Assembly (NCBI GenBank): GCA_018333865.1
Contig: JAGXSE010000037.1
Coordinates: 94,048 to 158,047, forward strand
Direction: 5' to 3'
DNA: 64,000 bases
Source: Syntrophomonadaceae bacterium
GTDB taxonomy: Bacteria > Bacillota > PH28-bin88
Program-made: the position numbers and the translations under genes
Notes under the pieces: generated by a model
What the model saw: the letters and a program-made list of their open reading frames with translations, nothing else
What the model was told of the DNA's origin: nothing
Databases searched by the model: none
Part shown: positions 38,471 through 46,497 of the stretch, in pieces
Layout of the letters: every line of letters starts with the position of its first letter
How positions within the stretch are numbered: the stretch's first letter is position 1

Positions 38471-38619
38471 CAAGGGGACCAATGGTCCCTTTGATGTACT
38501 GATCAAAACCGCCATTGGCGGTTTTGATCAAAGGGACAATTTGTCCCTTTGATCGCCGGTCACCACCTCGCCTGATTTTCCAATACTCCATACCGTCAGC
38601 ACCCATTGGGTGCTGACGG
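38471..38619. repeat. Cluster of four perfect hairpins with flank B
   Basis: GGGACC-AAT-GGTCCC at 38475-38489 is followed by 29-base hairpins with GATCAAA arms at 38501-38529 and 38526-38554, which share a GATC. Flank B comes next (38558-38582), then a 27-base hairpin at 38593-38619 (arms CCGTCAGCACCC). Each has a three-base AAT or ATT loop. The last is followed by GGGTTTTTAG on the plus strand, so it could terminate antisense transcripts at the end of the relaxase gene. Confidence 0.75.
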
Positions 38620-38624
38620 GGTTT

Positions 38625-39881
38625 TTAGTACCTCTCCAACCCCGCCTCCCGCCGAGCCTTAGCCTTGGCCCGCTCCTCCTCCCGCATCGCGGTAAGCTTA
38701 GCCTTGGCCTCCATTTTTGCCTTGTCCCTCTCTAACCCACGCCAGGCAGATTGCCAGACGGAGCGGGCGATTCTGGCCTTGGCCAGGGATAGTCTTCCGC
38801 GATTCCTTTCCTCGCGATTCATGACAGCAGCCCCGCGCAACACCACCTGTGCCACTCTGTCTCGGATATCGTCCCTGGCGTTTTGCCGGGCCTGCTCTAA
38901 GGCAGCCGGTTTACGGCTATAGTGGCCCGCAATCTCTACGGCAGCCGCATCGTGTCGTTCCGCCGTTTGTGCAAAACGTGGCTGTGTCAATAGCCAGTCG
39001 GCTACAGCCCTGGCCTCAGCCTTGACCTCTGGCGGCATGTAGGCCAGGGCCACCCGCCCCCGTGTGGGCATGATTCTGGCTAAGGCCTCCAGCCGGCGCA
39101 TAAGCTCCTGCTCCTGATCCGGTTGCAGTGCAGGCGGCAAGCCGGGCCTGCCGCCGTCTAATACCTGCACCTCCAGCATGGCCTTGTCCATCCCGGTCAG
39201 TCGTGATATGTCGCCCTTGGCCATGTCCCGCACCAGATCCCGCATAGCGGTTTTTTCGGCTGTCAACCTCTCCCGCTCGGAGCGGAAAAGCTCCCCGGCG
39301 TAAGATCTCCACACACCCTTAATTTCGCCTTTTTCCAGGTGGCCGTCCCGCCTGGCAGCCTCATGCGGACGCTCCCAGATGACTATATGCGCATGAGGAT
39401 GGCCCTGGGCCTGGTGGTAGGCTCCCGCCCACCGGGCCTTGTCCGGGTCAAGATGCATGGCCTTGATGGCAGAGTGGGCTGCATGCCGCATGGCAGCCTC
39501 CCACTCCGCCCGGCTGGTCATGCCCAGGTGCTGGGCATCATCCTCCCGTAGGCTGACCACAACCCTCCATACCGGGAGGGTATGGCCGTCTAGCTCCTGA
39601 GCCACGTCCTGCCATTCCGGGCCTCCACCGGCTCCCGTACCCAAATCCGGGTGGCCAAACAGGCCGGTGGAACCCGGCCTGTCGGTAATGTAGGCTGCAT
39701 GCTCACCGTGGCCCGCCCTGTCATCATCGCCAACCCTGAGCGCATCGGCATCGCCCCTGTCGGCACCGGGTCTGGTGGCGATATAGTACAGGTGGCCACT
39801 GTGGCTGGAGTGTGTCTTGCCCTTGCCAGCCGATCCGGGTTGGCAGTAGATGATGTTGCAGATGACTACGCTCTTGCTCAT
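38625..39881 (-). CDS. Relaxase (HUH type, MobL/MobP-like)
   Basis: About 418 residues from an ATG at 39881. The HUH metal-binding motif is visible as QGHPHAHIVIWERPHE at about residue 180. Upstream is HSGHLYYIATRPGADRG, a common N-terminal relaxase segment with Tyr candidates. The C-terminal part is charged and helical (RAVADWLLTQ...EEERAKAKARREAG). It nicks oriT and leads the strand into the secretion channel. The start overlaps the stop of the small zinc protein gene (TAATG). The subfamily assignment is by eye. Confidence 0.85.
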   Translation of the reverse strand: MSKSVVICNIIYCQPGSAGKGKTHSSHSGHLYYIATRPGADRGDADALRVGDDDRAGHGEHAAYITDRPGSTGLFGHPDLGTGAGGGPEWQDVAQELDGHTLPVWRVVVSLREDDAQHLGMTSRAEWEAAMRHAAHSAIKAMHLDPDKARWAGAYHQAQGHPHAHIVIWERPHEAARRDGHLEKGEIKGVWRSYAGELFRSERERLTAEKTAMRDLVRDMAKGDISRLTGMDKAMLEVQVLDGGRPGLPPALQPDQEQELMRRLEALARIMPTRGRVALAYMPPEVKAEARAVADWLLTQPRFAQTAERHDAAAVEIAGHYSRKPAALEQARQNARDDIRDRVAQVVLRGAAVMNREERNRGRLSLAKARIARSVWQSAWRGLERDKAKMEAKAKLTAMREEERAKAKARREAGLERY

Positions 39882-40132
39882 TACCTCCACCACCTCCTTG
39901 CTCGTAACTCCCGTAACTCTGACTGTAGGTCGGCAATCTGCTCGGCGAGCATCAGGATATAACCAGCGTGGGAGTACCACTCGTTGGACCTGTGGCAGTA
40001 GATATGCCACTCATCCCAACACCCAGCGCAGTACCAGCGGTTATCCCGCCCCTGGCAGGCGTGCTCCTCGGGCATTTCGCCGCCGCAGCCACGGCATGTC
40101 ACCCAGGCCTCCTCTGTGTTGGTAGTTATCAT
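39881..40132 (-). CDS. Small zinc-binding protein in the relaxase operon
   Basis: 83 residues with CxxC pairs (CRGCGGEMPEEHAC, then CAGCWDEWHIYC), likely one or two zinc sites, and a C-terminal helix rich in Glu/Arg. The start overlaps the preceding gene by ATGA, and the stop overlaps the relaxase start. It may be a relaxosome helper; the family is not recognised. Confidence 0.7.
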   Translation of the reverse strand: MITTNTEEAWVTCRGCGGEMPEEHACQGRDNRWYCAGCWDEWHIYCHRSNEWYSHAGYILMLAEQIADLQSELRELRARRWWR

Positions 40133-40500
40133 CGATCATCACCTCCTCCCTCTCGCATGTAGGCAACGGCCTTTTTGCGGGCCGTCTGATACATCTCCGT
40201 GGCATCGGTCTTGCCCAAATCCTCGATGGCTTGCATATTGAGATACATACTCGTTGCCCCGGCGATTGTGGACTTGGCTAAGAGGGTAGCTAGACGCTCG
40301 ATGTCGGGCTTGATGGCCCGGCGGATTGCTTTGTCTAGTACCTCCCGGCCATCGACAGCAGCACCCTCGGTTAGGGCTTGGTCCAGGATGTCCCGGATCA
40401 AAGTGGCAACAGAGTGACCCCGCCGGGTAGCTGCAGCCTGTAGTCGCTTGTGCAAATCGTCTGTCAGTCGGATGCGAAAATACTTGGGATATTTTGTCAA
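40129..40500 (-). CDS. Ribbon-helix-helix relaxosome accessory protein (MobC-like)
   Basis: About 123 residues. The N terminus is a ribbon-helix-helix: YFRIRLTDDLHKRLQAAATRRGHSVATLIRDILDQAL. The rest is helical. RHH proteins next to relaxases bind oriT iterons; an alternative is a ParB-like partner of the ParA/CpaE-like ATPase upstream. I chose a TTG start at 40500, 9 bases after AAGGAGG, rather than an upstream codon at 40560. Confidence 0.75.
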   Translation of the reverse strand: MTKYPKYFRIRLTDDLHKRLQAAATRRGHSVATLIRDILDQALTEGAAVDGREVLDKAIRRAIKPDIERLATLLAKSTIAGATSMYLNMQAIEDLGKTDATEMYQTARKKAVAYMREGGGDDR

Positions 40501-40560
40501 TCTAATACACCTCCTTGGTTGTGATCTGTTTTGTGTCCTCGAAAAAACTATGCCTACCAA

Positions 40561-40717
40561 GAGATCTGGCCTGATTGGTGGTCTTTTTGGTGGCCTCGCC
40601 TCGTTTTTGGTGGTCTTTTTGGTGGCCTTGGTTTATCCTTGTCCCACCTGGCTTTGCCAGGTGTGTGTGGTCGGGAGGGGCACCTCCCTTAACCTGCCCT
40701 CCATACTCCGATACAGC
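40561..40717. other. Short gap with repeats and hairpins
   Basis: TTGGTGGTCTTTTTGGTGGC is directly repeated at about 40575 and 40607. It is followed by hairpin CACCTGGC-TTT-GCCAGGTG (40645-40663) and GGGAGG-GGCA-CCTCCC (40673-40688). There is no T-run in the direction of the operon. No gene is seen. Confidence 0.5.
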
Positions 40718-41848
40718 TCAACGGCGGAAAAACCATCCCCGGCGTCTCTCTGGCTCGGGCAATACCCCCTGGATCAGGGTGGCAATCACGGGAGCCAGAT
40801 GGTCTTTTTTGCCCCCAAATCGTGGCGGCATGGTGTCGGGCATCGGCACCAGGATCGCAGGTGTCAGGTATCCGGGTCTCGGTCTGGAGATGTAATCAAC
40901 CCATTCCTGCCAGGCGTCTGCCATCGTTTGCGCACTCTCTCCTGTTCCCAAAATCGCATACCTGGCCGCATCGGGTAGGATAATGTGGTGACGATCACGA
41001 CAATAGGCGTACTCAAATAACCGAGACACCCTTGACGGAGAATTGGGCAGGACGATGATCAGGAGGTCTGCCCCCAACCCGGCGGCCACCTCTGCACTCA
41101 CATGCCCCGCGTCCGCGACTACATAGGCAGTCTGTCTCCTCCGCACCACTGCCATTGGATCGCTCTGGCGGCATACCCAGAGGTTGGCCACCTCCCTAGT
41201 TGGCTCCTCCGGTATCTCCGGCGGCCTCCAGGGTAAGGTGTACTGCTCCGCCGGCCAGGGAGCGGACATATCAACCAGGGTGGTTGTGTGCCCCCGCCAG
41301 GCAAGATAGTGGGTTATAACTTGGGCCATCGTGGTCGTGCCCACGCCGGGGGCCATCCCCGCTGCTGCAATTAATGTGGGCCTCTGGGTCATGGGTACCT
41401 TGCGCTCGACTACCCGCTCCACCACTGTCTTGCCTCCGTTGCCACCGGGTGCAAGGCTCGGGTCAAGCCAGAGGGCCGCAGACTCAAGGCCAGCTGGCTG
41501 ACGATCCATTGCCGCAGCCAGGGACTCCGGATCGGTCACGATGTCATATACCCCAGCCTGCACGATCTGGGCAACCTCCGGATCGCCGGGTTGCCGTCCC
41601 GTTGCCAGTAGTATAATCCTGGCCTGGGGCCTGGCAAGACGGTAGCGGAGCACCGCCGCCCCCAGGCCGGGGCCTGTGCCGACATCCAGAATCAGGACGG
41701 AGGCCGGTACCCTGCCGGCCTCCTCAAGTGCTCCGGGGCCTTGGCTCTGGGCAACTATCCGCATCGGGGCATCACCCAGGCCCCTGGCCTGCAGGGTCTT
41801 GGCCACCGCTTGCGCCATGGCCTGTGTTATGATGACGTGTATACTCAT
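40718..41848 (-). CDS. CpaE/ParA-like ATPase
   Basis: 376 residues. An N-terminal receiver-like domain (VLILDVGTGPGLG...IILLATGRQPGDPEVAQIVQAGVYDIV) is fused to a ParA/MinD-type P-loop domain with a weak Walker motif AAGMAPGVGTTTMAQVI. This is the CpaE layout used for polar placement of Tad pili. In the element it may position the secretion channel or partition the excised form. The conserved signature lysine of MinD-type Walker A motifs is not evident, so ATP binding may be altered. GGGGAGGGG stands before the ATG. Confidence 0.75.
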   Translation of the reverse strand: MSIHVIITQAMAQAVAKTLQARGLGDAPMRIVAQSQGPGALEEAGRVPASVLILDVGTGPGLGAAVLRYRLARPQARIILLATGRQPGDPEVAQIVQAGVYDIVTDPESLAAAMDRQPAGLESAALWLDPSLAPGGNGGKTVVERVVERKVPMTQRPTLIAAAGMAPGVGTTTMAQVITHYLAWRGHTTTLVDMSAPWPAEQYTLPWRPPEIPEEPTREVANLWVCRQSDPMAVVRRRQTAYVVADAGHVSAEVAAGLGADLLIIVLPNSPSRVSRLFEYAYCRDRHHIILPDAARYAILGTGESAQTMADAWQEWVDYISRPRPGYLTPAILVPMPDTMPPRFGGKKDHLAPVIATLIQGVLPEPERRRGWFFRR

Positions 41849-41917
41849 GCTACCCCTCCCCTTTTGTTAACAACTTCCAGTTTTTCCATTTCTACCGTTT
41901 GATTTTAGCGACCTTTT

Positions 41918-41950
41918 CCGGTGGGTATAGGCAAATCCCTTACCCACCGG
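41918..41950. repeat. Hairpin upstream of the CpaE-like gene
   Basis: CCGGTGGGTA (41918-41927) and TACCCACCGG (41941-41950), a perfect 10-bp stem with 13-base loop, lying between the HTH gene and the CpaE-like gene. There is no T-run on the coding strand. Confidence 0.6.
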
Positions 41951-41994
41951 ATTTTCGCGCCTCCTGTGCCAACCTGGACGTGCCCGGTGCATCA

Positions 41995-42180
41995 CTAGCG
42001 GGCAATGGGCTTGATGGCCCGGCTCTCCAGGTACTCCACCAGGGCCTCTTCCGGTACCCGTGTACCCCGCTCACCGATTCGTATCGCCCTGAGCTCCCCG
42101 GTACGGATCAGCTCGTGTACCCGCGCCACGTTTACACCCAACATCCTCCTGACCTCCTGCGCCGTGTATAGCTTAATCAT
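41995..42180 (-). CDS. Excisionase-like HTH protein 2
   Basis: 61 residues: MIKLYTAQEVRRMLGVNVARVHELIRTGELRAIRIGERG...RVPEEALVEYLES, the excisionase/MerR-like DNA-binding fold. AGGTGG precedes the ATG at 42180. Being inside the transfer operon rather than beside int, it is more likely a transcription regulator than an Xis. Confidence 0.8.
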   Translation of the reverse strand: MIKLYTAQEVRRMLGVNVARVHELIRTGELRAIRIGERGTRVPEEALVEYLESRAIKPIAR

Positions 42181-42218
42181 CTCTACCACCTCTTCCTATC
42201 TGTATTAGTGGGACGGGA

Positions 42219-42479
42219 CTATCTGTCCCGTCCGTTGTCTCTGGCCGTCTCGCGTGCCCGCACCGGCTGCCTCGCCTGGCTGGTGTGGCTGGCATACAGC
42301 CCACCGGTCGGCTGACGCTCGCACCGCATGTACTCTTGTGCCGCTTGCCGGACCTCCGGCTTAGCAGCCTCCCGCTTGAGCACCTCGCTGTTGGCCCTAG
42401 CCTCCCTGATCAACCACGGCCGGACTCCCGTTGCTAGATATACTACCTCGTCCCAGGCCCGCTGGATCATCTCTCTCAT
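42219..42479 (-). CDS. Small hypothetical protein of the transfer operon
   Basis: 86 residues, highly charged and helical (WDEVVYLATGVRPWLIREARANSEVLKREAAK) with an Arg-rich C terminus. AGGAGGTG lies upstream of the ATG. A GGACGGGAC/GTCCCGTCC hairpin (42211-42233) overlaps the stop codon. Not recognised. Confidence 0.65.
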   Translation of the reverse strand: MREMIQRAWDEVVYLATGVRPWLIREARANSEVLKREAAKPEVRQAAQEYMRCERQPTGGLYASHTSQARQPVRARETARDNGRDR

Positions 42480-42498
42480 CGTCTATCACCTCCTCTCG

Positions 42499-43419
42499 TT
42501 AGTAGTAGGCCAGCGGGTCAACCCACCGGCCCCCGGTCTTGACCGCAAAGCATAAGTGCGGCCCCGTGGTCTCGCCGGTTTGGCCGACTTGGCCGATCGG
42601 CGTGGCTACCTCCACCCGCTGCCCTCGACTCACGCTGATCCGGGACAGATGGCGATACTCGGCAATCTTGCCCGCACTCCTGATCGCCAACCACCGCCCC
42701 CGGACAGGGCAGCTCCCGGTCTCGGTCACCGTCCCGGCCCAGGCCGCCACCACGGGCGTGCCCTCCGGGGCAACGATATCAACAGCATCGTGCATCTCAA
42801 TCTGCTCGGTTACCGGGTTGATCCGGATGCCGTAGCCGCTGCTGATCGCTGCCGCTGTCCCGTACCCTGGGACAGGCCAGGCCTGCCAAGGCGTGTCCGC
42901 TGCAGCCACCCAGCCGGGTGAGGGCTTGTTGCCGTCCCGGATGGCTGTGAGGTACCTCCTGGCCATCTCTGCCTGCTCCGCATCCAGCTGGAGCAGAGTC
43001 ATTACCTGCTCCAGACTGCGCAGGTGGTAGGTTACGACAGTCCGGGATCGGCTCTCGCCCTCGTTGTCGGTATACTGCTCGACTCTCTCCCGCCGCTCTA
43101 CCCAAGACGCTGCAAGCTCCTGCATGTCCCGGGTCTTGCCGTGGGCATCGAGTGTGGCCCAGACGGCTGCCACCTCCTCCCACGGGACCTCCAGGCCGTG
43201 CTGCTCTCGTATATCTGCCGCACGGTCAAAGGCCTCTATAATCTGGTTGACGGCCATGACTGGGATGTGGAGGATTGCAACAGGTATCATCAACACAACA
43301 ACAACTATTAGGAGCACCCCGATGACTACAACCATTGCCAGCCCCTTTGCCGCATCGTCGTCACCCCCTAAACCCTGGGCCACGGCCATCCCGGCACGGG
43401 CCAACCAAGCAGGGATCAT
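42499..43419 (-). CDS. Membrane-anchored M23-family peptidase-like protein
   Basis: 306 residues. One membrane segment (GLAMVVVIGVLLIVVVVLMIPVAIL) lies near the N terminus, then a helical stalk, then a LytM/M23 domain (about 190-306) with SSGYGIRINPVTEQIEMHDAVDI and TGETTGPHLCFAV. The family motifs are HxGxD and HxH. Here the first lacks the glycine and the second reads HLC, so one zinc ligand is a cysteine and activity is uncertain. It would open the cell wall for the mating channel, the VirB1/CwlT role. The start overlaps the VirB4 stop. Confidence 0.8.
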   Translation of the reverse strand: MIPAWLARAGMAVAQGLGGDDDAAKGLAMVVVIGVLLIVVVVLMIPVAILHIPVMAVNQIIEAFDRAADIREQHGLEVPWEEVAAVWATLDAHGKTRDMQELAASWVERRERVEQYTDNEGESRSRTVVTYHLRSLEQVMTLLQLDAEQAEMARRYLTAIRDGNKPSPGWVAAADTPWQAWPVPGYGTAAAISSGYGIRINPVTEQIEMHDAVDIVAPEGTPVVAAWAGTVTETGSCPVRGRWLAIRSAGKIAEYRHLSRISVSRGQRVEVATPIGQVGQTGETTGPHLCFAVKTGGRWVDPLAYY

Positions 43420-45158
43420 GCAATCACCTCTAATTCGTGCGGAGCAGCCTCGATCTGCACCCGCACCCGCTGGTTGCCAGCCAACAAAAGGCCTTCGCCT
43501 CGTTTGGCACTAGCCAACAGGTCTACCTCGGCCTCGGACAGGCGCAAAAGCTCTCTTAGTGCCTCGAGGTCGCGGCTCTCCTGGCGCATCAAGAGCTTGC
43601 AGGCAGCGTTACTAATTACCGGCTGCCCTAGGCGGGCCAACTCTGGAGCCAAGAAGTCAACTACGTTTTGGGTGATGATTACTAATGACCCCCTGTACTT
43701 ACGGATCCGCTTGCTCAGGTCTCTTAAAAATCCGATTGCCTGCGGGGTCTGAGGATCGGCCAGTAGCCATGCCTCATCGACAACCAGCACCGTTTTTTGC
43801 CCCGTGGCCCTCCCTAATCGGATTAAGTCCCAGGCGTACCCGAGCACATTAAAATATTGCGCCCGGCGCACATTGTCACTTGCCTCTGTCAGGTCGCGGA
43901 TGTCCAGGACCGTGAAATCCCCGGCTGGCGGGATCGTGGACTGTCCGGCCCAAAGGGCCGCATCCGCTCCCTCGGCTGCACTGCGGAGCAAGACTGCCAA
44001 CCGCTCCTGGCCGGAAGTTTGCACGTGTCGGTATACGTCTACCACTGTGGGCCAGGTTGACACTGTGGCAGGGTCTGTCTGCCAGGTGACTCCCTGCTCC
44101 CGATAGGCAGCAAGGATGGCATCATCCAGGGTTGCCCGCTCCACATCACCCAGGCCCGGCACGTAGAGCTGGATCCAGGTCTTGACTCGTTGTATATGCG
44201 CTGCCAGCGGACCCTGGACGCCGTGCCCTGGCTCATCATCATCGTCCCTGTCCGTATCCGGCGGAGCAGGTCTGATCTCAAGAGGATTGACCCGGCCCTG
44301 ACCCCCGGCACAGTTAACCCAATTGCCTCCCACGGCCTTGCAAATCCCCCTGTACTCCCTTTCCGGGTCTAGGATCAACACCCTGGCCCCAAGGGCATAC
44401 TCTCTAAGTAAGACCATTTTGGCCGCGAAGCTCTTACCCCCGCCCGGCACGCCCAGTACGTTAAGGTTGGGATTCGTGATCCCGCTCCCGTCCGGCGGTG
44501 TCCAGCGATCAACCAGCACCAGTCCCCCGGCTGTATCTCTGCCCCACACCACACCCTTGCCGTGGTTGATTCCGGCAGCTACCCACGGGTAAGCCGCCGC
44601 AATGGTTTCGGCAGGCATCTCCCTGGCGATACTCTGGGCAAGATCTTGCGGGATCATTGCCCACGGCCCGGCGGCGGTCAAACCCGCCTCCTGCCGGAAG
44701 CTCAAGGCCCTGGCTCTCATCCCAGGGCCGCCGCAGGCTGATTCCACCTGTCGGCAGCGTGTGGCAAGCTCCTCATCCGTGGCTGCAGTCACCAAGAGCA
44801 GCACCGCCACCCGGCTAACGCGCTGCTGCTCCTGATCGATCTTACGCAACAGCAACTTGGCATCGTCCAAGCTCTGCTCCCAGCGGGATAGGGCAAGGGC
44901 CTGGCCCCCGGCGGCGATCCTGGAGGCGTACTCTTGTATGCTCTTGTTAAGTGACTTAAGCATCTCCAGCTGATCAGCTGGCAGCAGGTGGACACTCACT
45001 GCCACCCCAGGTAATTGCGCCAGGCGGGAGAGCCAGGCCTGGCCAACCCTGGGCGGGTAGTCAAGGATTGCCATGACCCTGGCTGCCTGGTCGCCAAGGG
45101 CCAGCCGTTGGGCGGCAAAACTAATCGCAGCCGGGGCAATCAGATCAGCTAGTGCCAT
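43416..45158 (-). CDS. virB4: VirB4/TraE-type conjugation ATPase, C-terminal part
   Basis: About 580 residues from an ATG at 45158 (GGAGGTGG upstream). Walker A is VPGGGKSFAAKMVLL and Walker B TVLVVDEAWLLAD; IITQNVVDFLA and VISNAACKLLMRQ also fit VirB4. It powers the type IV secretion channel. An open frame continues upstream to 45551, but that stretch has shadow-like composition and overlaps the preceding gene. The usual VirB4 N-terminal domain seems to be encoded separately by the gene just upstream, with a 14-base overlap. Confidence 0.88.
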   Translation of the reverse strand: MALADLIAPAAISFAAQRLALGDQAARVMAILDYPPRVGQAWLSRLAQLPGVAVSVHLLPADQLEMLKSLNKSIQEYASRIAAGGQALALSRWEQSLDDAKLLLRKIDQEQQRVSRVAVLLLVTAATDEELATRCRQVESACGGPGMRARALSFRQEAGLTAAGPWAMIPQDLAQSIAREMPAETIAAAYPWVAAGINHGKGVVWGRDTAGGLVLVDRWTPPDGSGITNPNLNVLGVPGGGKSFAAKMVLLREYALGARVLILDPEREYRGICKAVGGNWVNCAGGQGRVNPLEIRPAPPDTDRDDDDEPGHGVQGPLAAHIQRVKTWIQLYVPGLGDVERATLDDAILAAYREQGVTWQTDPATVSTWPTVVDVYRHVQTSGQERLAVLLRSAAEGADAALWAGQSTIPPAGDFTVLDIRDLTEASDNVRRAQYFNVLGYAWDLIRLGRATGQKTVLVVDEAWLLADPQTPQAIGFLRDLSKRIRKYRGSLVIITQNVVDFLAPELARLGQPVISNAACKLLMRQESRDLEALRELLRLSEAEVDLLASAKRGEGLLLAGNQRVRVQIEAAPHELEVIA

Positions 45159-45798
45159 GGGTCGCCACCTCCTTGGCCGAGAGATAGACCGGCGCAATCG
45201 CTCCCGGCAGGCTTGGCCGCTCAAAAGCAGCTTGAGCGGGATTAAGCCACACATAGAGCAGGTCCAATTCCTCCTGATCACTGCAAATCCTGGCCTGGAG
45301 GTCGGCCCTAGCCAGGGCTGCAACCATATCCCTTGCCTTAGCGGCGAGCTCATCCCGCGACTCCTTACGCCCCCGCTCCCCAGGCAGTAGGATGTAATAA
45401 CGCCGCTCTGTCGCCCCTGCGGAGGTCGCCAGCCCCCTGACATAGCCCAAGTAGCCCCGGAGGAGGCTCCGCCGTGGCCCCACGGCCTCTGTTGCCAGGG
45501 CATCCAAGCTGGTGAGATATGCGTCCAAGTCAATCGGTCTGGGCACGGCAACGATCTGGGCTTGACCCGGGATCATCTGGATAACCTCCCTCATTGCGGC
45601 AATCCGCCTCTCCCGCTCCCGCTCTGACAAGAGGGCAAAGGGAGCAGCCTCGATCCGGATCACCGCCGCTAGGCTGCCGTCCCGGCGAACAAGCATCCCT
45701 TGGGACACGTCCACCACAGGCAGCCAGGCCTGCACGGCTGCCTTGCCCGGTGGTTTTTGTGCCGGCCCCTTGGCCGGCTTGGGTAAAAGATTTTTAAG
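45145..45798 (-). CDS. Probable VirB4 N-terminal domain as a separate protein
   Basis: 217 residues: WLPVVDVSQGMLVRRDGSLAAVIRIEAAPFALLSERERERRI, the beta-rich opening typical of VirB4/TraC-like proteins, then YYILLPGERG and a helical end. There is no P-loop. With the next gene (virB4 core) it overlaps by 14 bases, suggesting a split gene whose two products act together. The ATG at 45798 has GGAGG 7 bases upstream. Confidence 0.7.
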   Translation of the reverse strand, partial: LKNLLPKPAKGPAQKPPGKAAVQAWLPVVDVSQGMLVRRDGSLAAVIRIEAAPFALLSERERERRIAAMREVIQMIPGQAQIVAVPRPIDLDAYLTSLDALATEAVGPRRSLLRGYLGYVRGLATSAGATERRYYILLPGERGRKESRDELAAKARDMVAALARADLQARICSDQEELDLLYVWLNPAQAAFERPSLPGAIAPVYLSAKEVATHGTS

Positions 45799-46027
45799 CA
45801 TCACCATCCCTCCATCCTGGGACGTTCGGCAAATTATCAAGCTTTACACGGCTTACCCGCCTACCATATGATTCGGTTTCAGGATCAATTACGATTTTTT
45901 TTACACCCTTGCGAATACCACACACATAGTTTAGGTAGGAGGTAAACCCCATGCCTCCTAGTAACTGCATATCCATTACCACCTCCCGCACTGTCAAAAA
46001 CCCATCCGCACAAGCATTTTTCATCAT
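45794..46027 (-). CDS. Small hypothetical protein of the transfer operon
   Basis: 77 residues, MMKNACADGFLTVREVVMDMQLLGGMGFTSY onward, with KKIVIDPETESYGRRVSRVKL. No signal or membrane segment. It overlaps the genes on both sides by a few bases and has GGAGG upstream, which argues that it is real. Not recognised. Confidence 0.65.
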   Translation of the reverse strand: MMKNACADGFLTVREVVMDMQLLGGMGFTSYLNYVCGIRKGVKKIVIDPETESYGRRVSRVKLDNLPNVPGWRDGDA

Positions 46028-46344
46028 ACAATCCTCCTTGTGTAGTAGTAGGTCTTAGGTCTCTGGCTCCATCGGCGGTAGGCTTGCCCCAACTGCCACA
46101 GGCTTTGGCCGCCGGCAAAGCCGGGTTTGACAAGCAGGTAGGCTGCTCCAGGTGGGAGCACAAACATCAAGAATCGGGCAAAAAGCTGCTGGGCAACTGG
46201 TAACGGCAGTGCTGCGGGTATCAGTTGCAGCACGTAGCCGACTGCTCCACCGGCCACGATGGCCAGGATTTCTTTTACTCCCATCCCGCCAATTATTTCC
46301 ATCCTGGCAACCACTGCCCTTGGGATTAAGTAATCTTTTGTCAT
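46024..46344 (-). CDS. PrgI/VirB3-like membrane protein
   Basis: 106 residues with two membrane segments (VKEILAIVAGGAVGYVLQLI and LFARFLMFVLPPGAAYLLV) and a C-terminal YRRWSQRPKTYYY tail, the form of the PrgI family that precedes VirB4 in Gram-positive conjugation operons. AGGAGGTG stands before the ATG. Confidence 0.75.
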   Translation of the reverse strand: MTKDYLIPRAVVARMEIIGGMGVKEILAIVAGGAVGYVLQLIPAALPLPVAQQLFARFLMFVLPPGAAYLLVKPGFAGGQSLWQLGQAYRRWSQRPKTYYYTRRIV

Positions 46345-46497
46345 GAGTCACCTCCTAAATTTGCGAAAAATAATTCTACGCAATAATTTTCACAGGATAA
46401 TGAGCCTTTTCGGACCCTTTTTTACCACTTTTTGACCGCTTTATTGCATGGAATACGTATTCTGTGCAAGAATTCTACGCCAACCAGATTTTTTCGG
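46345..46497. other. Gap with AATTCTACGC repeats
   Basis: ATTCTACGC(A)A occurs near 46371 and 46468. No gene or terminator was found. Confidence 0.4.

Noticed and set aside
38121..38606. Minus-strand open frame of 161 codons
   Set aside because: It runs through the hairpin cluster, has low-complexity shadow-like composition, and overlaps the better supported membrane protein gene with its own ribosome binding site.
39881..40010. Longer relaxase start at 40010
   Set aside because: It would overlap the whole end of the small zinc protein gene; the TAATG junction with AGGAGG upstream marks the start at 39881.
45159..45551. N-terminal extension of VirB4
   Set aside because: The translated stretch has no VirB4 features, is rich in Trp, Arg and Ser like a shadow frame, and overlaps the preceding gene; a good ribosome binding site sits before 45158.
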